Below are positions 22,455 through 30,243 of a stretch of 33,510 nt of DNA, piece by piece (position 1 is the first letter of the stretch; each line of letters starts with the position of its first letter). Source of the stretch: Clostridiales bacterium. Lineage in GTDB: Bacteria > Bacillota > Clostridia > Christensenellales > UBA1750. The stretch is taken from contig SVHB01000026.1 in the NCBI GenBank assembly GCA_015056005.1, positions 1 to 33,510 on the forward strand. The letters are read 5' to 3'. A program made the translations under genes and the position numbers. The notes under the pieces were generated by a model that searched no databases, was not told the origin of the DNA, and saw only the letters and a program-made list of their open reading frames with translations.

Positions 22455-22801
22455 TGGTGGAGGCGAGGGGAGTCGAACCCCTGTCCGAAGAAGGATCAGC
22501 GGGGCTTTCTCCGAGCGCAGCTTATGTTTTTACATTCCCTCTGCCGGACTCCCACAAGCAGGATTCCGGGTTTGGTAGCTTCATAAATCCGGTCGGCCGC
22601 AAAGCTTTGGCCGGTTCGTTCCCCGTATCGCAGCGCCGATTGCTGGAGCTACGGGTGGCTCCAGGTCGACGTCACGGCATTAAGCCGCGAGAGCAACGTT
22701 AGAGTTGTCAGTTAATTTTTAATTCCCGATTTTTACATAGCTCGGGGCTATGGCTCGCTTGCCGGGCCTCTCGCATCCCCGTCGAATCCGGAAACGCCCC
22801 C
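22455..22801 (-). ncRNA. ssrA: tmRNA
   Basis: 347 bases. The 5' end GGGGGCG (22801-22795) pairs with CGCCTCC just before the encoded CCA (22457-22455), forming the acceptor stem; the T-arm GGGGTTCGACTCCCC is present, and the conserved 5' segment TTCGACGGGGATGCGAG follows the acceptor strand. The tag reading frame ends TDNSNVALAA then TAA (stop at 22682-22680), a typical clostridial degradation tag. tmRNA rescues stalled ribosomes together with SmpB, whose gene lies at 25168-25620. Confidence 0.97.
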
Positions 22802-22815
22802 ATGAACGCATTATT

Positions 22816-22844
22816 ATTATATCACAGGAAAACAAAAATGTGAA
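22816..22844 (-). promoter_or_regulatory. tmRNA promoter
   Basis: TTCACA (22844-22839), 17-base spacer, TATAAT (22821-22816), placing the start near the tmRNA 5' end. Confidence 0.75.
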
Positions 22845-22880
22845 TACCTGTGAAATTAGAATATAATGAGACTCGTCTCT

Positions 22881-22908
22881 TTGACAATATGCGTATTTAT
22901 GTTAAAAT
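22881..22908 (+). promoter_or_regulatory. Promoter of the MFS exporter leader
   Basis: TTGACA (22881-22886), 16-base spacer, TAAAAT (22903-22908). The transcript would begin about 50 bases before the leader ORF. Confidence 0.7.
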
Positions 22909-22965
22909 ATGTTTGTGTGAAACCTAAAATTTGCCAAAATCGTTATAAAAACAAGGAGGACATAT

Positions 22966-23013
22966 ATGTTTATTATTTGCGCAGATGCAGCTCCGTGCAG
23001 GGTCATGGGATAG
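22966..23013 (+). CDS. 15-residue leader peptide of the MFS exporter
   Basis: Encodes MFIICADAAPCRVMG and stops at TAG. AAGGAGG at 22953-22959 is a near-perfect ribosome site, stronger than that of the MFS gene. Codons 9-11 form the 5' arm of the GCTCCGTGC/GCACGGAGC hairpin whose loop contains the stop codon. The placement is that of leader peptides in erm and mef genes; I do not recognise the peptide sequence. Confidence 0.65.
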   Translation: MFIICADAAPCRVMG

Positions 23014-23072
23014 ACGCACGGAGCGAAAATGATCCCGATGGCTTTGCGTAATAAAAAATTACAGGAGCAAAG
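22990..23072 (+). promoter_or_regulatory. Leader hairpins controlling the MFS gene (possible translational attenuator)
   Basis: Hairpin 1: GCTCCGTGC (22990-22998) with GCACGGAGC (23016-23024), nine perfect pairs, inside the leader ORF. Hairpin 2: CTTTGC (23042-23047) with GCAAAG (23067-23072) plus GTAAT/ATTAC, flanking the AGGAG ribosome site (23063-23067) of the MFS gene. GCTCC of hairpin 1 can also pair with GGAGC of the ribosome site, so alternative folds exist. Confidence 0.55.
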
Positions 23073-23076
23073 TCAA

Positions 23077-24396
23077 ATGAAAAAATATATTGATGAAATA
23101 AAAAATATGAAGCAGTTTTTGCTGCTTTGGTCCACTCAGGCGTTTTCTGCGCTGGGAAGTGCCATGACAAGCTATGCGCTTGTGATCTGGTCGTATACTC
23201 AGGAAGGCTCGGCGCTTATAACCGCGCTTTTGATGGTATGTTCATATGCGCCCTATGTTCTTTTGAGCATATTTGCGGGCGCTCTTTCCGACAGATGGAA
23301 CAAAAAGCGCACAATGCTGTTTTGCGATCTTATGGCAGCGCTTACGACTTTCACCGTGCTGTTTCTGCTTAAAACAGGCAGGCTTGTAATATGGCATCTG
23401 TATGCCATAAACGCGGTAAACGGGCTTATGAACACCGTTCAGCAGCCTGCAAGCGAGGTCGCGACGACGCTCGTTTTGCCGAAAGAAAACTATCAGCGGG
23501 CCGGCGGTCTTAAAGCGCTTTCAAATTCCGTAAACAGCATACTCACTCCCATATTGGCTACGGCGATAATGGGTCTTTTGGGCATCGACGCGGTCATCGT
23601 ATTTGATATCGTGACCTTCCTTGCTGCTTTTACCGTGCTTCTTTTCTTTATAAAGATCCCCGATGAAGAAAAACGCGAGGAAAGCAAAACTCATGTATTC
23701 ACCGCGGCCAAAGAAGGCATAGCTTGGCTCAGAAAAAACAGAGGGATTTTCGACCTCATACTGTTTTTGGCTGCGATAAACCTTGTTGCCTCCATGTACA
23801 ACGCCGCATTCCCGGCGATGATGATTTCAAGGCAGGGCGGCAGCGAGTTTGCCATGGGCGTTGTGAACACCGTGATCGGCGTTGGCAGCCTTTTGGGAGG
23901 GATCGCCGCTTCGGTTATGAAAGCGCCAAAGAGCAGGGTCAAAATGGTATGTAACACTCTGCTTATCTCTATGAGCACGGAAAACTTCCTGCTCGCTTTG
24001 GGCAGGAGCCTGCCCGTATGGTGCATAGGCGGCTTCTTGGGCTGGTTCCTTATACCCATTATGAACGCTAATCTTGGCGCCGTGATGCGCCTGAATATCC
24101 CAAAGGAGATACAGGGCAGGGTGTATGCATGCAGGAATTCGCTGCAGTTCTTCACCATACCCTTGGGATATTTCCTGGGAGGTTTTCTGGTAGACAATGT
24201 TTTTGAGCCGTTCATGGCTCAAAGGAGCATAAATAGCCTGTTTATAAGGCTTTTTGGCTCGGGCAAGGGCAGCGGGGCGGCACTTTTCTTTTTCTTTATA
24301 GCGTTTCTGGGCGTTGCGGTATGCCTTTATTTCAGAAGGAGCCCCCATATCAGGGCGCTTGAAGAGAGCGAACTCAAAGGAGGGACGGATATTTGA
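23077..24396 (+). CDS. MFS exporter of the Mef/DHA3 type (putative drug efflux)
   Basis: 439 residues, about 12 membrane spans. The first part (FLLLWSTQAFSALGSAMTSYAL, then FAGALSDRWNKKRTM, the MFS loop 2-3 motif as G-A-L-S-D-R-W-x-K-K) and NTVQQPASEVATTLVLPKE match the DHA3 subfamily that includes macrolide exporters Mef(A)/Mef(E). Later RLNIPKEIQGRVYACRNSLQF is also typical. The substrate is not proven. ATG at 23077 with AGGAG nine bases upstream. The leader peptide and ribosome-site hairpin suggest induction by translation stress. Its stop overlaps the start of the next gene. Confidence 0.88.
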   Translation: MKKYIDEIKNMKQFLLLWSTQAFSALGSAMTSYALVIWSYTQEGSALITALLMVCSYAPYVLLSIFAGALSDRWNKKRTMLFCDLMAALTTFTVLFLLKTGRLVIWHLYAINAVNGLMNTVQQPASEVATTLVLPKENYQRAGGLKALSNSVNSILTPILATAIMGLLGIDAVIVFDIVTFLAAFTVLLFFIKIPDEEKREESKTHVFTAAKEGIAWLRKNRGIFDLILFLAAINLVASMYNAAFPAMMISRQGGSEFAMGVVNTVIGVGSLLGGIAASVMKAPKSRVKMVCNTLLISMSTENFLLALGRSLPVWCIGGFLGWFLIPIMNANLGAVMRLNIPKEIQGRVYACRNSLQFFTIPLGYFLGGFLVDNVFEPFMAQRSINSLFIRLFGSGKGSGAALFFFFIAFLGVAVCLYFRRSPHIRALEESELKGGTDI

Positions 24397-25121
24397 CCAA
24401 AACCAAATGGACAGCCTTTGTTTTGACCGTTTTTATGATCGTGACTGCGTGCGCTTCGGCTTTTGCAAATTCCGCCGAGCCGCCGTGTTTTACCGTTATC
24501 GTTTCAAATCCGCCCAAGGGTCTTGAAATATATGTTGTTGAAAGCGGCGGCGAAGAGACTGCGCTTTCAAAGCAGGACAGGGCGTGGGAAAGCTATTACC
24601 GGCTTTTTTACCATCTCAAATGGGATATAGAGGATTCTCTTCACAGCGCAAAGCTCAAAATCAGCTATGACGAAGATTCTTTTGAAATCCCCGTCCCCGA
24701 CCTTGAAGGCAGGAAATACAACTCGCTCTTTACCCTGAATATCGAAGAAAGAGCGCTTGAGATCGGGCAAAGACCGCACAGAGTGCCTTTGCTTGTGGCG
24801 CTTAGGGTGCTTTTGACGCTTGTTATAGAAGGTATAGTGTTCTTCCTGTTTGGGTACAGGGAAAAGCGCAGCCTGACAGCGTTTTTGATAATTAACCTTA
24901 TCACTCAGGGCTTCCTTAACGCAATGATCACAGGCCCGGGCTTAGGCTATTACTTCATAGCGTTCGTTCTGCTTGAAATGCTGGTTTTCCTGATAGAAAT
25001 GATCGCCTTCCCGATAGCGGTCAGGGAAAAGCGCAAGGGGATAAGCGTGCTTTACGCCTTTTGTGCAAACGCTGCAAGCCTGATCGTAGGCGGGCTGATG
25101 ATCTCATATCTCCCCATATAA
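24393..25121 (+). CDS. Membrane protein of unknown function, coupled to the MFS exporter
   Basis: 242 residues. Signal-peptide-like start (FVLTVFMIVTACASAFA), an extracytoplasmic stretch of about 100 residues (25-130) with no motif I know, then about four membrane helices to the C-terminus. It starts at TTG overlapping the MFS stop (TTGA), with GGAGGG suitably upstream, so translation is coupled. An accessory role for the transporter is inferred from coupling only. Ends before a terminator shared with smpB. Confidence 0.75.
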   Translation: MTKTKWTAFVLTVFMIVTACASAFANSAEPPCFTVIVSNPPKGLEIYVVESGGEETALSKQDRAWESYYRLFYHLKWDIEDSLHSAKLKISYDEDSFEIPVPDLEGRKYNSLFTLNIEERALEIGQRPHRVPLLVALRVLLTLVIEGIVFFLFGYREKRSLTAFLIINLITQGFLNAMITGPGLGYYFIAFVLLEMLVFLIEMIAFPIAVREKRKGISVLYAFCANAASLIVGGLMISYLPI

Positions 25122-25126
25122 AAATC

Positions 25127-25155
25127 AAGGCTCATGAGGTTTTCTCACGAGCCTT
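25127..25155. terminator. Terminator between convergent membrane-protein and smpB genes
   Basis: AAGGCTCATGAG pairs with CTCACGAGCCTT (one mismatch) around GTTTT, with T-runs outward on both strands. Confidence 0.85.
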
Positions 25156-25167
25156 TTTATATTTGTT

Positions 25168-25620
25168 TTATCCCTTGAGCATGCGCTCGATCTCTCTTTG
25201 AGCATCCTTTTTAGCCTGCGCGTCGCGCTTGTCGTAGGCCTTTTTGCCCTTGGCAAGAGCGATCTCCACTTTCACCAGCCCCTGCTTTAGGTACACCTTC
25301 AAGGGCACGATGGAATACCCCTGCTGCATCACGTTGGCGTTGAGCTTCCTTATCTCGTTTTTGTGGAGCAGAAGACGCTTTGGACGCATGGGATCCTTGT
25401 TGAAAATATTACCCTTATCGTAGGGGGAAATGTGCATACCGTATATGAATGCCTGACCGCGCTCGATCATAATATAGCTGTCCTTCAAATTCAGCCTGCC
25501 AAGGCGCACGGACTTGACCTCGGTGCCGAAAAGCTCTATTCCGGCCTCGTAGGTGTCCTCGATATAATAATCATGCCAAGCTTTTTTGTTGCGCTGCAGT
25601 TCCTTGGTGTAAGTTGCCAT
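25168..25620 (-). CDS. smpB: SsrA-binding protein
   Basis: 150 residues, the usual length. Binds tmRNA and the stalled ribosome's A site in trans-translation. Signatures: NKKAWHDYYIEDTYEAGIEL, FGTEVKSVRLGRLNLKDSY, and the positively charged tail GKKAYDKRDAQAKKDAQREI that occupies the mRNA channel. GAGAGG about ten bases before the ATG. Monocistronic with its own promoter; 2.4 kb from ssrA on the same strand. Confidence 0.98.
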   Translation of the reverse strand: MATYTKELQRNKKAWHDYYIEDTYEAGIELFGTEVKSVRLGRLNLKDSYIMIERGQAFIYGMHISPYDKGNIFNKDPMRPKRLLLHKNEIRKLNANVMQQGYSIVPLKVYLKQGLVKVEIALAKGKKAYDKRDAQAKKDAQREIERMLKG

Positions 25621-25648
25621 AAACGCGATCCTCTCTTTCCGTTAAAAT

Positions 25649-25677
25649 ATTATACCAAAGAAAGCCGATATTTACAA
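25649..25677 (-). promoter_or_regulatory. smpB promoter
   Basis: TTGTAA (25677-25672), 17-base spacer, TATAAT (25654-25649). Confidence 0.7.
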
Positions 25678-25762
25678 GAACAATAAGCAGTTCGGGAGTG
25701 CGGCGCTGTTATACATATATTGGAACCTGTTTACACAATAAATATAGCGTGAACTATACATG

Positions 25763-25827
25763 AAAACGAGGGAGTGATAAATCGGGCTCGCAAGTGTGCT
25801 TAAAGCCCGCTGAAACTCGCGTTTTTT
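25763..25827 (+). promoter_or_regulatory. Structured element upstream of the sipW operon, unassigned
   Basis: CGGGCT (25783-25788) pairs with AGCCCG (25804-25809) around a 15-base loop, enclosed by AAAACGAG (25763-25770) against CTCG...TTTT (25816-25825, small bulge) and ending in six Ts. This could be a small regulatory RNA or riboswitch-like terminator, but it matches no riboswitch class I know and lies before the promoter at 25902. Apart from it and the two promoters, the 360-base gap from 25621 to 25981 holds nothing recognisable. Confidence 0.3.
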
Positions 25828-25901
25828 ATTCTGTTTATAGCCTGAATTTCCCTTATATCTCAAAATTTTGCTGATATTTCATCTGCTAAGCTGTCAGCCT
25901 A

Positions 25902-25930
25902 TTGAAATTTGTTTGTTAAAGTAATATAAT
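25902..25930 (+). promoter_or_regulatory. Promoter of the sipW-BspA operon
   Basis: TTGAAA (25902-25907), 17-base spacer, TATAAT (25925-25930). Confidence 0.8.
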
Positions 25931-25981
25931 AAATAAAAGCATGCATGTGTATATGGTTTTATATGCCGCATAATACATATT

Positions 25982-26575
25982 ATGTACATTACTGCATCGG
26001 CATGCAAGATATTTGATTTGAGTGTGCGGGAAATGAACCTGAAAAAATGTCTGCACCGCTTTTTATTGGCGCTGAAGAAATTGTGCATCTGCCTTTTTCT
26101 GGCGGTGCTTTTGATCAATGTGTATGTCATCGGCGCAAGAGCTTTTATGGGTGATCCGCTGCCCACCGTTTTCGGGTATTCGTGGGCGGTCATCGGCTCC
26201 GGGTCAATGGAACCTGCGATAAAGGTGAACGACATGGTCATCATTAAAAAGCAGGACGATTATAATGTCGGCGATATAGTGACCTACCGCAGCGGAAATA
26301 TCAGCGTAACGCACAGAGTGGTGGAAAAATCCGATACAGGCTGCATCACCAAGGGCGATTTTAATAATGTGGAAGACCCGTACATGATACCTATGGAAAA
26401 CATCGTGGGCAGGGTCGTGTGCATCGTTCCGTGGGTGGGGCTTTTTGTAGGATATTTGAAGACCCCAACAGGAGTGGCGGGGCTTGTGATAATAGGGCTG
26501 ATACTTGCGCTTAAACCGATGGTTGGGCAAAGGGAGTCCAAAGAAGGAGGAACAGCTGAAAATGAAACTGTTTAA
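25982..26575 (+). CDS. sipW: SipW-type (archaeal/ER-type) signal peptidase I
   Basis: 197 residues from this start. N-terminal helix (about residues 34-51) and C-terminal helix (about 151-176) flank the catalytic domain. Ser75 in IGSGSMEPAI is the nucleophile; His111 in SVTHRVVE replaces the lysine of ordinary bacterial signal peptidases, as in SipW; GDFNNVED supplies the acidic residue. It would process the two following gene products, which have SipW-dependent-type leaders. Neither this ATG nor the one at 26033 (MNLKKCLHRF) has a good ribosome site, so the start is uncertain. Its end overlaps the next gene by 14 bases. Confidence 0.9.
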   Translation: MYITASACKIFDLSVREMNLKKCLHRFLLALKKLCICLFLAVLLINVYVIGARAFMGDPLPTVFGYSWAVIGSGSMEPAIKVNDMVIIKKQDDYNVGDIVTYRSGNISVTHRVVEKSDTGCITKGDFNNVEDPYMIPMENIVGRVVCIVPWVGLFVGYLKTPTGVAGLVIIGLILALKPMVGQRESKEGGTAENETV

Positions 26576-27125
26576 GCAAGAAAACGAGGGCAGGAAAAAA
26601 TTCCCCATAAACGCGATATTGACCTATGTCCTTATCGCCACCATAGCCTTCTCCGCCATCAGCTTCGCCAGCTACGCCTCCCAGGCCTCGGGCTCGGATT
26701 CGGCGAGGGTGGCGAAGGTGAATGTTGTGACATCTCCTACTTTCGAAGATGGTGCTGCTGTTACTCCTATTGAGTGCAAGGTTACCGAAGGTGAGGAAAA
26801 CAATGCCAAAATCAATTTTACGATAAGCAACAATGATTCCGAGGTATCGCTCAAATATTCGGTTATCGTTGAAAGCAGCGTAGCAATTCCCGAATGTGTT
26901 TCTGTGAAACTAAAATATGGTTCAGCATCGTTTGAGCCTACATCAACCGATCGCAAAACTTTTACATTCTCCTGTGATAATAATACAGGTATGCCTGAAT
27001 TCGCAGCGAGTACAACGGCAACTTATAGCTATACTTTGGTCTTTGATGATGTTGAAGGAAAAGAGTTTACAGATGGTAAGATCGAAGGCATAACGCTTAA
27101 AGTTATTACCGAGCAGATAGATTGA
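26562..27125 (+). CDS. SipW-dependent secreted protein (TasA/camelysin-like)
   Basis: 187 residues. Basic start (KLFKQENEGRKKF), hydrophobic helix (LTYVLIATIAFSAISFASYA) and then SDSARVAKVNVV, the arrangement seen in SipW substrates such as TasA. The mature part (about residues 50-187) looks like a beta-sandwich rich in Asp/Thr/Val. It may be a fibre or surface-layer subunit; no closer identity is visible. AAGGAGG precedes the ATG. The leader is GC-rich with C-ending codons while the mature part is markedly AT-richer, as if a new mature domain had been joined to a resident leader. Confidence 0.8.
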   Translation: MKLFKQENEGRKKFPINAILTYVLIATIAFSAISFASYASQASGSDSARVAKVNVVTSPTFEDGAAVTPIECKVTEGEENNAKINFTISNNDSEVSLKYSVIVESSVAIPECVSVKLKYGSASFEPTSTDRKTFTFSCDNNTGMPEFAASTTATYSYTLVFDDVEGKEFTDGKIEGITLKVITEQID

Positions 27126-27147
27126 GAACGATAAGGAGGAGTAACAG

Positions 27148-29340
27148 ATGAAAACAGCGGAAAACAAACGTAAATATATTTATAGCTGTGTGGCGCTGAC
27201 CATAGTCCTTTTGCTCGTTCTCAGCGCCGGCGCTATATTGGCAAAATATGTCGTCAGCAGCAATGTTGCCAAGATCGACCTTACCATTGAAGCGGGCGGG
27301 TTTTATCTTATGAATGGACCCGATTTTAATGAAAAACTAAGAACGCTTGCCGGTTCAGAAACTGATACAGAGGTTGTTATCGGTTATTATGATGATTATA
27401 GTGGTGTTATAGATGATTGGGACGATGAAAGTGCTGTAAATGTAGACGCGGATGAAAAGGGCCGCATTCGTATGTTTAAGAAAGATGATACGGTCTATGT
27501 CCTTTTCAAGGGTAAAGATGGGGATAAGATCACACTCAATGAAGACTCATCGGATATGTTTTCTTGCATCGGTAGCGGAATGGAAGATGAGCTTCAGTTG
27601 TCTTCTATCACAGGTCTTAACTTGCTTGATACTTCTCGAGTAACGGATATGAGCGCCATGTTTAAACAATGCGGGTTTATAAACGATCTGGAGGGCGTCT
27701 CAGAGTGGGATACGTCCAATGTTGAAGATATGGTTGAAATGTTCAGGTCTTGCAGTTCTTTGACTTCATTAGATTTATCCGGTTGGGATGTTTCTTCTGT
27801 GCATGATATGAGTTATATGTTTGCGTATTGTTCTGCGCTTACGACCATTGATTTTAGTGAGTGGGAATTTCAAGGTAATTATAGCAATTTAGACATGCAA
27901 TATATGTTTACCAACTGCTCGAATCTTGAAACCATTGACTTTAGTGATTTGCAGATGAATGGCAATTTGGTTTCTATGATAGAGATGTTTAGCAATTGTG
28001 GGAATCTTCAAACTATAAAGATGTGGAATGGAATTGTTGTCCCCCTATTGGTGAACGGTGCTTTTTATAATTGCAGTGCATTATCTGAAATTGATATTTC
28101 ATCGTTTTATACAATATCTGGCGAAGTACCAAGCGTTGATATTAGTCAAATGTTTTCCAGATGTTCAAATCTCAAAACTGTTTATGCTGGTGGATATTGG
28201 GATGAGGATAATATAGAAGGAACTGATGTATTCGATAGTTGCACCAGTATCAAAGGCGGCGCGGGAACTCCATATGATGCAAATCATATTGACGCAGACT
28301 ACGCCCGCATAGACACAGCCGACACTCCCGGTTATTTCACCGATATAGCCTATAAGCCGGAGTATCTTGATTATACGCTGGTCAGTGGTAACGATTTTAA
28401 CAAAGCTATAAATAATCTGAATGAGGATGTAGAAAATATTTATTTTGACTCTTTCAAAAACCATCCTGAATTTGTTTGGGAAAGTGGTACACCGGTCGGT
28501 ACGAATGTAAATGCGTTTAGCGATAGCGATGGCATTGCTATTTATATTCTTACAAAAGCTGATGTTGCTGAAGAGTTAATAAAAGCAGATGCAGATTGCT
28601 ACCGAATGTTTGCCGACTTATATTCACTGGAACGTATAATAGGATTGAGATATCTTGATACATCCGACGTTGCAAATATGGCGGATATGTTTACAGAATG
28701 TGATGCTTTGGTTGAACTTGATCTTTCATCGTTTGATACTAGCAATGTAACGAACATGAGTTTCATGTTTAGCAGTTGTCTCTCTATCGAGCAACTTGAT
28801 TTGTCATCGTTTGATACATCAAAGGTTACGCGTTTTGGTGAGATGTTTGCGTCGTGTAATAATCTGACGACCATTTTTGTCGGTGAAGGATGGAAAGTTG
28901 GAACGTTGGCTTCTGGGGACGCGAATGGTTATGGAATGTTTGATGGCTGTAATTTACTCGTCGGCGGCAACGGTACGAAGTGTGACGGTAAGAATAATAT
29001 AGATGCTGATTATGCTCATATAGATGTATCCGGTAATCCTGGTTACTTCACTGCTAAGACATCATCTCAATCCTATCGTCTCACCCGTCCTCAGCCGACT
29101 GTAACCCCAGAGCCTTCACCCACCCCCATCCCCACGGAAGCGCCCACCGCAGCTCCTGAGCAAACCCTGGCTCCTGTGGTCGAGCCCACTTCATCTCCTG
29201 CGGCTCAGCCCACCGAGGAACCCACTTTGGCGCCCGCTGCTTCACCTACCCCCAAGCCTGCGGCGGAAACTGACCCCGAACCTACCCCCGAGCCCGAATC
29301 TCAGCTCACGCAGGCACCCGCAGAGGGCTCAAACGAATAA
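27148..29340 (+). CDS. BspA-like leucine-rich-repeat surface protein (DUF285) with Pro/Thr stalk
   Basis: 730 residues. Membrane leader (14-35, ending AILAKYVVSSNVAKIDL). Two modules follow, each starting with a DFN-containing segment and ending in a GG-x-GT...IDADYA-H/R-ID...PGYFT block (near 370-398 and 605-640). Module 1 has about eight and module 2 about four 23-residue repeats of the form LxxLDLSxFDTSxVTNMxxMFxxC. The last 80 residues are a Thr-Pro-Glu-Ala stalk. No LPxTG or other sorting signal is seen. BspA-type repeats mediate adhesion to host proteins or other bacteria. The core is AT-rich, while leader and stalk are GC-rich. AAGGAGG precedes the ATG. Third gene of the sipW operon. 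Confidence 0.93.
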   Translation: MKTAENKRKYIYSCVALTIVLLLVLSAGAILAKYVVSSNVAKIDLTIEAGGFYLMNGPDFNEKLRTLAGSETDTEVVIGYYDDYSGVIDDWDDESAVNVDADEKGRIRMFKKDDTVYVLFKGKDGDKITLNEDSSDMFSCIGSGMEDELQLSSITGLNLLDTSRVTDMSAMFKQCGFINDLEGVSEWDTSNVEDMVEMFRSCSSLTSLDLSGWDVSSVHDMSYMFAYCSALTTIDFSEWEFQGNYSNLDMQYMFTNCSNLETIDFSDLQMNGNLVSMIEMFSNCGNLQTIKMWNGIVVPLLVNGAFYNCSALSEIDISSFYTISGEVPSVDISQMFSRCSNLKTVYAGGYWDEDNIEGTDVFDSCTSIKGGAGTPYDANHIDADYARIDTADTPGYFTDIAYKPEYLDYTLVSGNDFNKAINNLNEDVENIYFDSFKNHPEFVWESGTPVGTNVNAFSDSDGIAIYILTKADVAEELIKADADCYRMFADLYSLERIIGLRYLDTSDVANMADMFTECDALVELDLSSFDTSNVTNMSFMFSSCLSIEQLDLSSFDTSKVTRFGEMFASCNNLTTIFVGEGWKVGTLASGDANGYGMFDGCNLLVGGNGTKCDGKNNIDADYAHIDVSGNPGYFTAKTSSQSYRLTRPQPTVTPEPSPTPIPTEAPTAAPEQTLAPVVEPTSSPAAQPTEEPTLAPAASPTPKPAAETDPEPTPEPESQLTQAPAEGSNE

Positions 29341-29351
29341 AGAAAAGCCAT

Positions 29352-29377
29352 AAAAGCCGCAATTATTTGCGGCTTTT
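29352..29377 (+). terminator. Terminator of the sipW-BspA operon
   Basis: AAAAGCCGCAA/TTGCGGCTTTT, eleven perfect pairs with a TTAT loop and T-rich 3' end. Confidence 0.85.
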
Positions 29378-29440
29378 GCTTTTATGGTAAAGCACAATGT
29401 GATACAATATTGCTGTGAGAATTTAAGGAGGGGTAATATA

Positions 29441-30202
29441 ATGAAGCTAACGTTTCTGGGCACCAGCCACGGAGTGCCGGGTCCCAAAAGGTTTTGTTCT
29501 TCCACCATGCTGAGCGTGGGCGAGGATGTATATCTTATCGACGGCGGCGCGCCCGTTGCCGATCTTCTGATGCGCAGGTGCGTTGAGTTCAGGCGCATAA
29601 AGGCGATCTTCACGACCCATCTGCATTCCGATCACACCTTGGGGCTTCTGCCGCTTTTGGATGTTTGCTCATGGTGCTCGTGGTTTCAGGATGTGTCCTA
29701 TGATGTGTTCCTTACCGAGCAGGTGGGCATAGACGCTTTCAAGCAGGTCATCCTTGCCACCGATAAAAAGTTTGACGAAAACAGGATAAGGATGAAGCTG
29801 ACCAAAGAGGGCAAGATTTACGAGGACGAGAACCTTTGCGTTACCGCGACCCCGACTATCCACAACCACAACGGTCTTTACCCCGCGTTTTCGCTCATAA
29901 TCGATGTGAAAAAGGAAAACAAGCGCGTGGTGTTCACAGGCGATATGCACTACGGCGACGCCTGCGATTTCCCGATACTTGCAAAAGACGAGCCTTCCGA
30001 TGTGATCGTTTGCGAAATGGCTCATTTTTCCCATGAGGTGATCATGCCCATACTTGAAAAATGCCCGACCAAGCGCGTTTTCATAAACCATGTCTGGTTT
30101 GATTATGAGAAGAACATGGCGGCGATAGAGCACGCCGAAAAGCATGAAACCATGCCTTTCCCGATACATGCGGTTGAAGACGGCGAGGAATTCGAGATAT
30201 GA
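29441..30202 (+). CDS. MBL-fold metallohydrolase (RNase Z/ElaC-like)
   Basis: 253 residues. Opens KLTFLGTSHGVPGPKRFCSS, like RNase Z-type MBL proteins. Metal ligands: THLHSDHTLGL (H-x-H-x-D-H), His in TIHNHNG, Asp in FTGDMHYGD, and INHVWFDYE near the end. It lacks the long flexible arm of true RNase Z as far as I can see, so it may act on another phosphodiester or ester. AAGGAGGGG precedes the ATG at 29441. Monocistronic between two terminators; a weak TACAAT -10 box lies about 35 bases upstream of the start. Confidence 0.85.
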   Translation: MKLTFLGTSHGVPGPKRFCSSTMLSVGEDVYLIDGGAPVADLLMRRCVEFRRIKAIFTTHLHSDHTLGLLPLLDVCSWCSWFQDVSYDVFLTEQVGIDAFKQVILATDKKFDENRIRMKLTKEGKIYEDENLCVTATPTIHNHNGLYPAFSLIIDVKKENKRVVFTGDMHYGDACDFPILAKDEPSDVIVCEMAHFSHEVIMPILEKCPTKRVFINHVWFDYEKNMAAIEHAEKHETMPFPIHAVEDGEEFEI

Positions 30203-30236
30203 AAAAAGACCGGAGAAGCGCTTCTCCGGTCTTTTT
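30203..30236. terminator. Bidirectional terminator between the MBL and esterase genes
   Basis: A 16-bp perfect inverted repeat (AAAAAGACCGGAGAAG and its complement) with A/T runs at both ends serves the convergent genes. Confidence 0.9.
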
Positions 30237-30243
30237 GCTTTGG

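Noticed and set aside
22455-22490. Attachment-site duplication of the ssrA 3' end
   Set aside because: I looked for a second copy of the T-arm and acceptor sequence in the window and saw none, so an integrated island with intact att sites is not supported here.
22454-22702. Plus-strand frame and tRNA-like 3' end
   Set aside because: The TGGTGGAGGCGAGGGGAGTC stretch looks like an inverted tRNA end, but the full 347-base structure with tag frame shows it is tmRNA on the minus strand; the frame across it is chance.
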